Source of the DNA: Azospirillum oleiclasticum
GTDB taxonomy: Bacteria; Pseudomonadota; Alphaproteobacteria; Azospirillales; Azospirillaceae
NCBI RefSeq assembly: GCF_013423485.1
Contig: NZ_JABFFR010000035.1
Coordinates: 62,001 to 126,000, forward strand
Direction of reading: 5' to 3'
Length of the DNA stretch: 64,000 nt
The position numbers were made by a program, and so were the translations under genes. The notes under the pieces are model-generated. The model searched no databases, had not been told where the DNA came from, and saw nothing but the letters and a program-made list of their open reading frames with translations. This document shows, in pieces, positions 48,734 through 57,581 of the stretch; positions within the stretch are counted from its first letter, which is position 1, and every line of letters begins with the position of its first letter.

Positions 48734-48760
48734 GCCGGCCGGGGCGCGTCCCCGGCCGGC
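48734..48760. terminator. Convergent terminator-like hairpin
   Basis: GCCGGCCGGGG (48734-48744) and CCCCGGCCGGC (48750-48760) form a perfect 11-bp stem with a 5-base loop between the convergent TauE/SafE and ThDP genes; no T tract. Confidence 0.6.
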
Positions 48761-48772
48761 GTTCCCGCAAGG

Positions 48773-50452
48773 TCAGTAGTCGGAGCAGTCGCGGTGGCTG
48801 GCGGCCGGATCGACCTTGGCGTCGATGACCACGGGGCCGCCCAGGCGGTGCGCCTCCTCCAGCGCATCGCGGAGCTGGTCGGCGTGGGTGATGGTCAGGC
48901 CGCGCCCGCCCAGCCCCTCCGCCACCTTGGCGAAGTCGTGGTCCATGAAATCGACCGCGATGCGCTGGTTGCCCAGGTTGTCGCGCACCATGCCCAGCCC
49001 GGCGTTGTTGGCGACCAGATAGACCACGTCCAGCCCGCGCTCCGCCGCCGTGGCGACCGCGTCCATGGTCATGGCGAAGCCGCCGTCGCCGATCACCCCG
49101 GTCACCCGCCGCTCCGGGCAGGTGATCTTGGTGCCGGTCGCGGCCGGCGTGCTCCAGCCCATGCCGCCGATGCCGCCGGGCGCCACGAGCTGCCCCGGCG
49201 TGCGCAGCCGCAGGGACGTGGTGGCCCAGATGCGGTTGGTGCCGGCGTCCAGCGTCAGCAGGTCGTCGGGCGTCAGGAAGCCTTCCAGGGCGCGGATGAT
49301 GTCGGCGTAATGCACGGTGCCCGGCCGGGTCGCGAAGGTCGGGATCACGCCGTAGCCGTTCTCCTCCCGGATGGCGGCGATGGCCTTCAGCCGGTCGGCG
49401 CGGCGGTCGTTGGGAATGGTGGTGGCGGCCAGCATCTCCAGCACGTCGGCCACGTCGCCGGTGATGGCGAGGTCGACCGGCACCACCCAGCCGGCGTTGC
49501 GCGGGTCGAGATCGACCTGCACGATCGTCTGGTCGCCGGGCCGGATCATCTCCGCGTCGCGGAAGCGGGTGTATTCGGCGCCGAGGCTGCAGCCCAGCAC
49601 GACCACGAGGTCGGCCGCCTTCACCATGCGGTTGGCGGTGCGCGATCCCCAGGTGCCCATCATCCCGACGGCGACATCGCTGGTCTCGTCGATGGTGCCC
49701 TTGCCGTGGTAGCTGGAGGCCACGGCGATGCCGTTGGCCTGGGCGAAGGCCTGGAGTGCCTTCCCGGCGCGGGACATGTAGACGCCGTTGCCTGCGATGA
49801 TCACCGGGCACGTCGCGTCGCCGATCAGCCCGGCCAACCGCGCGACGGCCACCGAATCCGGGCGGGACGGCGTCGTCTCCAGATAGCCGGCGGTGGGGTA
49901 GAGGCGGGCGCGCGGCGTCTCCGGCAACTCCTTCTGGATGATGTTGGACTTCATCACCACGGCGGCCGGGCCGGGGCGCGGCGTCACGGCGTGCTTCAGC
50001 GCGAGCTGCATTCCGTACACCGCCTCCTCCGGCGCCGTGGCGTAGGTGGCGAACTTGGTCATGGTCTTCATGACCGCGAACACGTCGCCGGCGCCATAGT
50101 CGCCGGTCATGGTCTGATAGACGCCATGCTGCCCGAACCCGTCGTAGCAGGAGGTGTCCGTCAGCACGACCATCGGGGTGCCTGAGAAATACGCCTCCAG
50201 GATGCCGAAGGCGCCTGTGGTCGATGCGAAGGGCCCCTGGCCCATGAACAGGCCGGGACGGCCCGTCAGCTTGCCCGCCACCTGCGCCATCACCGAGGCG
50301 CTCTGCTCCGAGCGCGCCAGCACCACGTCGAACTCGTCGCGGCGCTCGTGGAACGCGCGCAGGGACCATGTGATCCCCAGCCCCGGCAGCGTGAATCCGC
50401 GCCGGATCCCGCCGTCGATGAGCGTCCGCAGCACCGCTTCGTTGGTCTTCAC
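48773..50452 (-). CDS. Thiamine-diphosphate-dependent enzyme (acetolactate synthase / decarboxylase-like)
   Basis: A 559-residue enzyme with the three ThDP domains. The catalytic Glu is in VVLARSEQSASVMAQVAGKLTG, the central domain has VIIAGNGVYMSRAG, and the ThDP signature GDGGFAMTMDAVATAAERGLDVVYLVANNAGLG (GDG...NN) lies at the C-terminus. It decarboxylates a 2-oxo acid or makes a C-C bond; candidates include benzoylformate/phosphonopyruvate-type decarboxylases or sulfoacetaldehyde acetyltransferase, none provable here. The GTG start has GGGAGGAGG upstream. The IclR gene is divergent. It probably processes a product of the acid imported by TctABC (inference). Confidence 0.85.
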   Translation of the reverse strand: MKTNEAVLRTLIDGGIRRGFTLPGLGITWSLRAFHERRDEFDVVLARSEQSASVMAQVAGKLTGRPGLFMGQGPFASTTGAFGILEAYFSGTPMVVLTDTSCYDGFGQHGVYQTMTGDYGAGDVFAVMKTMTKFATYATAPEEAVYGMQLALKHAVTPRPGPAAVVMKSNIIQKELPETPRARLYPTAGYLETTPSRPDSVAVARLAGLIGDATCPVIIAGNGVYMSRAGKALQAFAQANGIAVASSYHGKGTIDETSDVAVGMMGTWGSRTANRMVKAADLVVVLGCSLGAEYTRFRDAEMIRPGDQTIVQVDLDPRNAGWVVPVDLAITGDVADVLEMLAATTIPNDRRADRLKAIAAIREENGYGVIPTFATRPGTVHYADIIRALEGFLTPDDLLTLDAGTNRIWATTSLRLRTPGQLVAPGGIGGMGWSTPAATGTKITCPERRVTGVIGDGGFAMTMDAVATAAERGLDVVYLVANNAGLGMVRDNLGNQRIAVDFMDHDFAKVAEGLGGRGLTITHADQLRDALEEAHRLGGPVVIDAKVDPAASHRDCSDY

Positions 50453-50483
50453 CGCTCCATCCTCCTCCCATTGGAATAAGCGT

Positions 50484-50523
50484 ATTATGAAACATAATCC
50501 CGTACGATGGAACTGTTGTTTCA
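50484..50523. promoter_or_regulatory. Operator-like repeats between ThDP enzyme and IclR genes
   Basis: ATTATG-AAA-CATAAT (50484-50498) is a perfect inverted repeat. TGAAACA (50488-50494) and TGTTTCA (50517-50523) form a second pair. ATGGAAC (50507-50513) recurs as GTTCCAT twice in the tctC promoter. The 118-bp gap is AT-richer than the genes around it. Confidence 0.55.
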
Positions 50524-50570
50524 CGACATTTGACTGCGGGCGCCGTCCGTGGTGAAGACAGAGGTGATGG

Positions 50571-51449
50571 ATGCAACCGGGAGATCGCCCGACGATGGAC
50601 GAGCACGGCAACGACAGGCCAGCACCCGAAGGGCGCAAACGCGGTCGCCCCCGGCAGGGGACGGAGGAGCCGCTGGCCTTCTCGGACGGGCGGCCTTTCG
50701 TCAACGCGCTGGCCCGCGGCCTGTCGATCCTGCGCTCCTTCCGGGCGGAGGACCGGGTGTTGGGCACGCAGGAGATCGCGCGCCGCGCCGGCCTGCCCAA
50801 GGCGACCGCCTCGCGCCTCGCCCAGACCCTGACCGAGCTGGGTTATCTGCGTTTCGTGCCGGAGGTGGGCAAATACGCGCTGTCGAGCGAGGTGCTGACG
50901 CTCGGCTACGCCACGCTCGGCCGCTCCGGCATCGCGGAGATCGCGCGCCCCTTCCTGGACGAGCTGGCGTCGTCCGGGGAGTTCGCTTCCGCGCTCAGCG
51001 TGCGCGACGGGCTCGACATGATGTTCGTGGAGCTGGTGCGGCGGCCGCAGGCGATCATGCTGAACCTGCAGATGGGATCGCGCGTGCCGATCCACCTGAC
51101 CGCCCCCGGCCGCGCCTGGCTGATGGCCGCCAGCGCCGACGAGCGCAAGGCCGTGTTCGACGCGTTGGCCGCCCGCCATGGCACGGCGTGGCCGGCCCAG
51201 CGCACCGCGGTCGATGCGGCGTTGGCGCGGGCGGCGCAGTGCGGCTACGCCGCCTCCATCGGCGAATGGCGGCCGGAGCACAACGCCATCGCCACCGGCC
51301 TGCGCGATCCGGTGACCCAGGACATCTACGTGTTCAGCATCGGCGGGCTGGCCTCCATCCTCACCCGCGCACGGCTGGAGCAGGAGCTCGGTCCCCGCAT
51401 CCTGATGGCCGCGCAGACCATCGCATCGCGGCTGCGCGGCCTTGCGTGA
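50571..51449 (+). CDS. IclR-family transcriptional regulator
   Basis: A 292-residue protein. It has a charged N-terminal tail (GRKRGRPRQG), the winged helix FVNALARGLSILRSFRAEDRVLGTQEIARRAGLPKATASRLAQTL, and the IclR effector domain (SALSVRDGLDMMFVELVRRP, HLTAPGRAWLMAAS, GYAASIGEWRPEHNAIATGL). It resembles PcaR/PobR-type regulators of aromatic-acid genes. It is divergent from the ThDP gene and convergent with tctA (6-bp gap), and shared ATGGAAC motifs suggest it acts on both neighbouring promoters. Confidence 0.9.
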   Translation: MQPGDRPTMDEHGNDRPAPEGRKRGRPRQGTEEPLAFSDGRPFVNALARGLSILRSFRAEDRVLGTQEIARRAGLPKATASRLAQTLTELGYLRFVPEVGKYALSSEVLTLGYATLGRSGIAEIARPFLDELASSGEFASALSVRDGLDMMFVELVRRPQAIMLNLQMGSRVPIHLTAPGRAWLMAASADERKAVFDALAARHGTAWPAQRTAVDAALARAAQCGYAASIGEWRPEHNAIATGLRDPVTQDIYVFSIGGLASILTRARLEQELGPRILMAAQTIASRLRGLA

Positions 51450-51455
51450 CGGGCG

Positions 51456-52964
51456 TCAGGCGTCGGGGACGCGCTCCGCCGCCTTGCCTCGGCCCTTGCC
51501 GCGCAGCCTCTGCACCAGCGGCCACAGGAAGATGGCCGCGGTCAGCGCGAACAGGGTCAGCGCGATGGGCCGTTCGAAGAAGGCCAGGAAGCTGCCGCGC
51601 GTCACCACCAGCCCCTGGCGCAGCGACTGCTCGATCATCGGGCTCAGCACCATGCCGATCACCATCGGCGCGATGGGGAAGCCGGTGACCCGCATCACCG
51701 CACCGACGGCACCGGCGGCCAGTGCCACCCACACGTCCAGCATGTTGCCGCGCACGCCGTAGGCGCCGACCAGCGTGATCACCATCACCAGCGGGATCAG
51801 CAGCGGCTCCGGGATGCGCAGCACCCGCGTGAACAGCGGGGCACCCAGCGCGCCGGTGGCGAACATCACGATGTTGCACAGGATCAGCACGAAGAAGATG
51901 GCGTAGACCAGCGGCATCTGGTCGATGAAGAGCTGCGGCCCCGGCGCCACCCCCTGGATGACCAGCGCCCCCAGCATCACCGCGGTCACCGGATCGCCCG
52001 GCACGCCGAGCGCCAGCGTCGGCACCAGCGCGCTGCCGGTCACCGCGTTGTTGGAGCTTTCCGCCGCGATCAGCCCGTCCGGCTCGCCATGACCCATGCG
52101 CTCGCGCCGCGGCGACACGCGCTTGGCCTCCGAATAGGCGATGAAGGAGGCGGTGGCCGCCCCGGTCCCCGGCAGCGCCCCGACAAAGGAGCCGATCAGG
52201 CAGCTCCGCAGCAGGATGCCCAGCCTCGGCCGCCACTCCCGCAGCGGCGGCAGCCGGAAGCCGACGCGGAAACGCTCCGCCCCGCCGAGGTCAAGGCGCT
52301 CCGCCGTGCGCACGAACATCTCGGAGAAGGCGAACAGCCCGACGATCACCGGCACCAGCTCGATCCCCGACGACAGCTCGAAGACGTCGAAGGTGAAGCG
52401 CAGGTCACCGGTCACCGGGTCGGTGCCGATGGTGGCGAGGAACAGCCCCGCCATGCCCGCCAGCAACCCTTTCGCCATCGCGTCGCGCGACACGTTGGCG
52501 ATGCAGGTCAGCGAGAAGATGCCGAGCGCGAAATACTCGATGGGCGTGAACTGCAAGGAGAAGGCAGCGAGCTGCGGGGCTGCCAGGATCAGGATCAGCA
52601 CCGAGAACAGGCCGCCCAGCGTGGACGCCGCGGTCACCCAGCCGATCGCAAGGTCCGCCTCCCCGCGCTTGGCCATGGGGTAGCCGTCGAGCACGGTCGC
52701 CGCCGCCTGCGGCGTGCCGGGGGTGTTGAGCACGATGGCGGTGATCGACCCGCCGTAGCAGGACCCGCAGAACACCCCCAGCATCAGCGCGATGGAGGCC
52801 GTCTGCGGCATGCCGTAGGTGAAGGGAAGGACCATGGTGATGCCGACGACGGAGCCGAGGCCGGGCAGCACCCCGACCAGCACGCCGATCACCGTGCCGA
52901 TGACCACCATGAGGAGACTGGCCGGCTCGAAGGCCGCGGCCAGCCCGGCGAGAAGGGGATCCAT
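51456..52964 (-). CDS. tctA: Tripartite tricarboxylate transporter, large permease (TctA)
   Basis: A 502-residue membrane protein with about 12 helices. The TctA signatures are GVLVGVLPGLGSVVGITMVLPFTYGM near the N-terminus and the repeat LPGTGAATASFIAYSEAKRVS. It also has GVFCGSCYGGSITAIVLNTPGTPQAAAT. It is the channel of a proton- or sodium-driven carboxylate importer. It is last in the leftward tctC-tctB-tctA operon, 13 bp after tctB. Confidence 0.94.
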   Translation of the reverse strand: MDPLLAGLAAAFEPASLLMVVIGTVIGVLVGVLPGLGSVVGITMVLPFTYGMPQTASIALMLGVFCGSCYGGSITAIVLNTPGTPQAAATVLDGYPMAKRGEADLAIGWVTAASTLGGLFSVLILILAAPQLAAFSLQFTPIEYFALGIFSLTCIANVSRDAMAKGLLAGMAGLFLATIGTDPVTGDLRFTFDVFELSSGIELVPVIVGLFAFSEMFVRTAERLDLGGAERFRVGFRLPPLREWRPRLGILLRSCLIGSFVGALPGTGAATASFIAYSEAKRVSPRRERMGHGEPDGLIAAESSNNAVTGSALVPTLALGVPGDPVTAVMLGALVIQGVAPGPQLFIDQMPLVYAIFFVLILCNIVMFATGALGAPLFTRVLRIPEPLLIPLVMVITLVGAYGVRGNMLDVWVALAAGAVGAVMRVTGFPIAPMVIGMVLSPMIEQSLRQGLVVTRGSFLAFFERPIALTLFALTAAIFLWPLVQRLRGKGRGKAAERVPDA

Positions 52965-52977
52965 GCGATGCGTCCGG

Positions 52978-53448
52978 TCAGAAGGTGGCGAACCAGGGGG
53001 AGTGCGGCAGGATGATCAGCAGGAAGCGTTCGAACATCCACCAGACGGCCACCGCGTAGACCACCGACAGGACGGCCAGCACCGGCCAGCGCCGGTAGCC
53101 CAGCAGCACCGGCATCAGCGCGATGAAGGCGATGCTGGACAGCAGGAATCCGACGGTGGCGACGCCGATGCCGTAGAGCACCGTCAGCGCCGTCGCCGCC
53201 GCCGCCCGCGCCGCCCCCTCGCCCGACAACGGGGCCGACCGGCGCCGCAGCTCCTGCACGATGACGACGACCGCCAGCCCCGCCATGCCGATCAGCACGA
53301 GGCGCGGGAAGAAGGCCGGGCCAACCCCCTGGACGGCCCGGCTGAGGTGGTAGCTGTCCCGGAAGGTGTCCCACCCGAAGACGGCGGCGGCGGCCAGCAG
53401 GACGCCGGCCACCAGGGCCGACAAGGCCCCCTGCGATGGCATGCGCAC
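52978..53448 (-). CDS. tctB: Tripartite tricarboxylate transporter, small permease (TctB)
   Basis: A 156-residue protein with four hydrophobic helices (ALVAGVLLAAAAVFGWDTF, PRLVLIGMAGLAVVVIVQEL, AAATALTVLYGIGVATVGFLLSSIAFIALMPVLLG, VLAVLSVVYAVAVWWMFERFLLIILP). The G-x-G-P-x-x-F-P motif after helix 1 (GVGPAFFPRLV) is typical of TctB. It lies between tctC and tctA. Confidence 0.9.
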   Translation of the reverse strand: MRMPSQGALSALVAGVLLAAAAVFGWDTFRDSYHLSRAVQGVGPAFFPRLVLIGMAGLAVVVIVQELRRRSAPLSGEGAARAAAATALTVLYGIGVATVGFLLSSIAFIALMPVLLGYRRWPVLAVLSVVYAVAVWWMFERFLLIILPHSPWFATF

Positions 53449-53458
53449 GGACGCTCCT

Positions 53459-54415
53459 CTATTCCTGCTTCAGCCCGGCGCTTTCGAGCAGGCGGCGGTT
53501 GCGGGTCCACTGGTCGCGGACATAGGCCTCGAACGCCTTGCCGTCCATGTAGGCGACGGGCTGCGCCAGATCATCCATCAGCTTCCTGAAGGACGCGGCC
53601 TCCGTCGCCGCCTTGCAGCCGGCCTCCAGCTTGGTTTTGGCCTCGGCCGGCAGGCCCTTGGGCGCCACCAGCCCGCCCCAGATGGGGGTGTCGATGTCGA
53701 AGCCCTGCTCCTTGGCGGTGGGCAGGTCGGGCAGGTTCGGCAGCCGCTCGGGCTGGAGGATGGCGAGGCCCTTCACCTGCTCCTTGTTCTTGGACAGGAA
53801 GGAGACGTGCGGCACGAAGATGTCCGCCGTGCCGTCGAGCAGCGCCTTGAAGGCCGGCCCGTCGCCGTTGACCGGCAGGTAGGAGAGCTGGATGCCCGCC
53901 ATCTCCGCCAGCGCCAGACCGGCGACGTGCGGGATGGAGCCGATCGCCTGCACGGCGAAGGTCAGCTTGCCCGGGTACTTCTTCGCGTAGGCCACCAGCT
54001 CGGCGATGGTGTTGTAGGGCGCGTCCCGGCGCACAGCGAAGGCCGACGGCGCCGAGTAGGCGAGACAGACGTAATCAAACGAATCCAGGTCGTAGGGCAA
54101 CTTGCGCAGGTGCGGCTGGGTGGTCAGCGGGCCGACCGGCGCCATCGCCAGGGTGTAGCCGTCGGCGCGCGTCCGCGCCCCCTCCGCCACGCCGGCGACG
54201 CCGCCCGCCCCCGCGGTGTTCTTCACCACGATGTCGGTGCCCAGCGATTTGCCCATCGGCTCCTGCATGGCGCGGGTGGTGATGTCGGTCCCGCCGCCGG
54301 CCGCGAATGGAACCACGATGGTCACCGGCCGGTCCGGAAACGCCTGCGCCGTCGCGGCGGCCATGGTCATCACACCGGCGGCGATGGCGGAAAGCCTGTT
54401 CCAACGATGATGCAC
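53459..54415 (-). CDS. tctC: Tripartite tricarboxylate transporter, substrate-binding protein (TctC/Bug)
   Basis: A 318-residue periplasmic protein with a signal peptide (LSAIAAGVMTMAAATAQA). The Bug fold markers are RPVTIVVPFAAGGGTDITTRAM, VVKNTAGAGGVAG, the DGYTLAMAPVGPLTTQPHL segment and IWGGLVAPKGLPAEA. Bug proteins bind small carboxylates or amides with high affinity. It is first in the tctCBA operon; its promoter gap carries repeated TTGTTCCAT motifs. Confidence 0.94.
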   Translation of the reverse strand: MHHRWNRLSAIAAGVMTMAAATAQAFPDRPVTIVVPFAAGGGTDITTRAMQEPMGKSLGTDIVVKNTAGAGGVAGVAEGARTRADGYTLAMAPVGPLTTQPHLRKLPYDLDSFDYVCLAYSAPSAFAVRRDAPYNTIAELVAYAKKYPGKLTFAVQAIGSIPHVAGLALAEMAGIQLSYLPVNGDGPAFKALLDGTADIFVPHVSFLSKNKEQVKGLAILQPERLPNLPDLPTAKEQGFDIDTPIWGGLVAPKGLPAEAKTKLEAGCKAATEAASFRKLMDDLAQPVAYMDGKAFEAYVRDQWTRNRRLLESAGLKQE

Positions 54416-54431
54416 GTCGCGTCCTCCCCTT

Positions 54432-54460
54432 TTGTTCCATACAGTGGATTATTGTTCCAT
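54432..54460. promoter_or_regulatory. Direct repeats TTGTTCCAT upstream of tctC
   Basis: TTGTTCCAT at 54432-54440 and 54452-54460, spaced 20 bp (about two helical turns), in the divergent gap between tctC and the SDR gene. The core GTTCCAT is the reverse complement of ATGGAAC at 50507-50513, beside the IclR gene. Confidence 0.55.
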
Positions 54461-54577
54461 TCTGGACGAGGCTTCGGCACAATGCAAGGCATCTCGGCCG
54501 CACAATCCGCATCACGGACCATCGCGTGGATGCTGGAGCGATCATGCGGCCCGCTCGTCCACTAGGGAGACCCGAAC

Positions 54578-55342
54578 GTGCGTTTTGAAGGGCGTATGGC
54601 GCTGGTGACCGCTGGTGCTGCCGGCCTAGGGCTGGGGATCGCGGAACGGTTGGCGCGCGAGGGTGCCGCGGTGATGGTGTGGGACCGCGACGAGGCCGCC
54701 ATCGCCGCGGCCCGCGACGCGGTCGCCGGTCTGGCGGTCCAATTCCTCGCCGTCGACCTGACCGATCCGGCCGCCATCGGCGAGGCCGCCCGCATCACGG
54801 AGGAGCGGCTGGGCCGCATCGACGTGGTGGTGAACAACGCCGGCGGTTCGCTGCACACCCCGCAGCCCTTCCTGGAGGAGACGGAGGAGGACTGGGCGCG
54901 GGTCTTCGCGCTGAACGTCGATGCCACGGTCCGCACGTTGCGCGCGGTGCTGCCGGGCATGGTGGAGCGTCGTTACGGCCGCATCGTCAACCTGGGCTCC
55001 AAGGCCGGGCGGTTCGGCAGCCTGTTCGCCGGGGCCAACTACGCCGCGTCGAAGGGGGCCGTGCAGTCGATGACGCTCCAGCTCGCGCAGGAGTTCGGCC
55101 CCTTCGGCATCACCTGCAACGCCGTCTGCCCCGGCGCCATCCTGACCGCGCGCGTCGACCGCCTGCTGTCGGAGCGCAAGACGCCGGACGAGCGGGCGGC
55201 GATGGTGGCCGGCATCCCCGTGCGCCGGCACGGGCGGGTGGAGGACATCGCGGCGGCGGTGGCCTTTCTGGCGTCGGAGGAGGCGGGCTTCGTCTCCGGC
55301 GCCATGCTGGATGTCAACGGCGGACAGGCGATGGTCGCATGA
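54578..55342 (+). CDS. Short-chain dehydrogenase/reductase
   Basis: A 254-residue classical SDR with LVTAGAAGLGLGIAERLAREGA, DVVVNNAGGSLHTPQPF, NLGSKAGRFGSLFAGANYAASKGA (Tyr-x3-Lys) and CPGAILTARVDRLLSERKTPDE. The dinucleotide motif is T-A-G-A-A-G-L-G, still a valid Rossmann turn. The GTG start follows AGGGAGA. Divergent from tctC and coupled (ATGA) to the epimerase gene, it is probably part of the pathway for the TctABC substrate. Confidence 0.9.
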   Translation: MRFEGRMALVTAGAAGLGLGIAERLAREGAAVMVWDRDEAAIAAARDAVAGLAVQFLAVDLTDPAAIGEAARITEERLGRIDVVVNNAGGSLHTPQPFLEETEEDWARVFALNVDATVRTLRAVLPGMVERRYGRIVNLGSKAGRFGSLFAGANYAASKGAVQSMTLQLAQEFGPFGITCNAVCPGAILTARVDRLLSERKTPDERAAMVAGIPVRRHGRVEDIAAAVAFLASEEAGFVSGAMLDVNGGQAMVA

Positions 55343-56259
55343 CGAGCATGGTCGGACCGGTCCTGATCACCGGAGCCAGCGGCTTCCTCGGCGCCTGGGT
55401 GATGCGGCGCCTGATCGATGCGGGTGAGCGGATCGTCGCCTTCGACATCGTGGACGACCGCCGGCGCCTCGCCCTGCTGACCGGGGCGGAGGCGGCCCGG
55501 GCGGTGCCCTGGATCCTCGGCGACGTCACCGACGGCACCGCCGTGCGGGAGGCGGCGGAGCGGGCGGAGGCGCGCTCCATCCTGCATCTGGCGGCGCTGA
55601 CCATCCCCGCCTGCCGCGCCAAACCCGTGCTGGGCGCGCTGGTGGACGTGATCGGGCACCTGAACGTGTTCGAGGCGGCCCGCGCAGTCGGCATCCGCCG
55701 CATCGTCTACACCAGCTCCGCCGCCGCGCACCCGCGCGGGCCGCTGAAGTCGCCGGCCAACCTCTACGGCGTCTACAAGCGTGCCGACGAGGACATCGCC
55801 AAGGTCTATTTCATGGACCACGGCATCCCCAGCGTCGGGCTACGGCCCAACGTGGTCTACGGCGTCGGCCGCGACGACGGGGAGACGGCGGCGATCACCC
55901 AGGCGATCCGCGCGGCGGCGGAGGGGCGTCCCTATGCCATGCCATTCGCCGGGACCATGTCCTTCCAGTACGCGGGGGAGGTGGCGGAGGTGGTGGTCCG
56001 CTGCCTCGCCGCCACGCCGCCGGAGCCCATCGTCTCCGACCTCAGCGCGCGGGAGGAGAGCACCGACGACCTGCTGGCCGCCATCCGCGCCTGCGATCCG
56101 GCAGCGGCCGTCACACCCTCGTCGCACGTCCGGCCGAAACCCGAATTCCCCTTGGACGACACGCCCCTGCGCCGCCGCATCGGGGACTGGAGGTCGGTGC
56201 CGCTGGCGGAGGGCGTGGCGCTGACCTTCGACGCCTACCGGAAGCTGGCGGCGGGCTAA
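55339..56259 (+). CDS. NAD-dependent epimerase/dehydratase family protein
   Basis: A 306-residue extended SDR with VLITGASGFLGAWVMRRLIDAG, ILHLAALTIPACRAKPVLGALVDVIGHLNVFEAARAVG, TSSAAAHPRGPLKSPANLYGVYKRADED (Tyr-x3-Lys) and LRPNVVYGVGRDDG. Such proteins act on nucleotide sugars or reduce hydroxyketones and aldehydes. In this context, next to a SDR and TctABC, a catabolic sugar-acid or hydroxy-acid role is likely rather than glycan synthesis. Confidence 0.87.
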   Translation: MTSMVGPVLITGASGFLGAWVMRRLIDAGERIVAFDIVDDRRRLALLTGAEAARAVPWILGDVTDGTAVREAAERAEARSILHLAALTIPACRAKPVLGALVDVIGHLNVFEAARAVGIRRIVYTSSAAAHPRGPLKSPANLYGVYKRADEDIAKVYFMDHGIPSVGLRPNVVYGVGRDDGETAAITQAIRAAAEGRPYAMPFAGTMSFQYAGEVAEVVVRCLAATPPEPIVSDLSAREESTDDLLAAIRACDPAAAVTPSSHVRPKPEFPLDDTPLRRRIGDWRSVPLAEGVALTFDAYRKLAAG

Positions 56260-56280
56260 CGGGAGGACCCGGCGCGCGGG

Positions 56281-57477
56281 TCAGCGCGCCGGGGGCCGCG
56301 GCACCGCCTCGAAGCCGTGGTCGGGCTGGTCGGGGAACGAGTCGATCTCGCGGTTGATGTAGCCGTCGCCGCTGCGCTCGACGACGCGCAGATGCACGGT
56401 CTGCCGGATGTGGCGCGACACCGGATCGATCGAAACGGGCCCACGCGGGCTGGTCCAGGCCAGCCCCTTCACCGCCTCGATGGCGCGGTCGGGGTCGCGG
56501 GCGCCGCCCGTCGCCTCGATCATGCGGTACAGCAGGTGGGTGCCGTCATAGGCGGCGACCGCGGTCATCGCCACCTCCGCGCGCTGGCCGCCGACCGCCG
56601 CGATCCGCTCCAGGAAGGCGGCGTTCTCCGGCGAGACGTGCGACACGGCGTAGTGGTAGGTGGAGTAGACGCCGACCCCGGCGGCGCCCAGGGCGGGCAG
56701 GTCGGGCTCCGTCACCACGTCGCCGGTGGTCAGCAGCTTGATGCCCATCTGTCGCGGCCCGCTCTCGTGGAAGGCCCGGACGAAGCCGAAGGTGGCCGGC
56801 CCGCTGGGCAGGAAGGCGAACACCCCGTCCGCCCCGGAATCGACGATCCGCTGCATCACGGACGCGAAATTGCTGGTGCCCAGCGGGATGCGGATGCTGT
56901 CGCGCACACGGCCGCCGAGCGTTTCGAACGTGGTGCGGAACGCCGTCTCCGCGTCGATGCCGGGGGCGTAGTCGCTGACCGCCGTAACGGCGCTGGCGAT
57001 GCCCAGCCGCCCGGCGCTGCGGGCTGCCGGGACGGCGTTCTGCCACATGGTGAAGGAGGTCCGCACCACATAGGGGCTGCTGGCGGTGATGGAGGAGGTG
57101 GCGGCGTTGAACACGACCAGCGGGACCTTGGCTTCCTTCAGCAGCGGGACCGCCGCCATGGCGTTGGGTGTGAAGTAGAAGCCGGCGAGGTACTGGACGT
57201 TCTCCTTGACGATCAGCTCCTGCGCGATGGCCTTGGCCCGAGCGGGGTTGGGAGCGTCGAGATCGCGGTACACGAAGCTGACCTCGTGGCCGCCGGCCTT
57301 CATCCCTTGCGCGGACACATAGGCCTCGATCCCCAGGCGGAAGTTCTTTCCGTACACCGCGTAGGGTCCGGAGAAGGGGCCGACCACCCCGACGCGCACG
57401 GTGTCCGCCAGCGCGCCGGTGGATAGGAGGAGACCGGCGATGATGACGCCCGTGCCGAACCTGGTTCCTGCGCCCAT
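56281..57477 (-). CDS. ABC transporter substrate-binding protein, branched-chain amino acid (LivJ-like) type
   Basis: A 398-residue periplasmic-binding protein (Peripla_BP_6) with a signal peptide (TGVIIAGLLLSTGALADT), VRVGVVGPFSGPYAVYGKNFRLGIEAYV, YRDLDAPNPARAKAIAQELI, VPLVVFNAATSSITASSPYVVRTSF and GADGVFAFLPSGPATFGFVRAF. ATG 57477 has GGAGG five bases upstream. No cognate LivHMFG genes are in the window, so it is either an orphan receptor or pairs with a distant transporter. It converges with the epimerase gene. Confidence 0.88.
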   Translation of the reverse strand: MGAGTRFGTGVIIAGLLLSTGALADTVRVGVVGPFSGPYAVYGKNFRLGIEAYVSAQGMKAGGHEVSFVYRDLDAPNPARAKAIAQELIVKENVQYLAGFYFTPNAMAAVPLLKEAKVPLVVFNAATSSITASSPYVVRTSFTMWQNAVPAARSAGRLGIASAVTAVSDYAPGIDAETAFRTTFETLGGRVRDSIRIPLGTSNFASVMQRIVDSGADGVFAFLPSGPATFGFVRAFHESGPRQMGIKLLTTGDVVTEPDLPALGAAGVGVYSTYHYAVSHVSPENAAFLERIAAVGGQRAEVAMTAVAAYDGTHLLYRMIEATGGARDPDRAIEAVKGLAWTSPRGPVSIDPVSRHIRQTVHLRVVERSGDGYINREIDSFPDQPDHGFEAVPRPPAR

Positions 57478-57581
57478 GGTCGCCTCCATCCGGTAAGGGC
57501 CGGGCTGCGCCGGGCCGACCCGGCGATACACCAGAGTCCGCACTTTGTGCAAGGCGTGCCTGCCGCGCCGTGGCGCATGCT

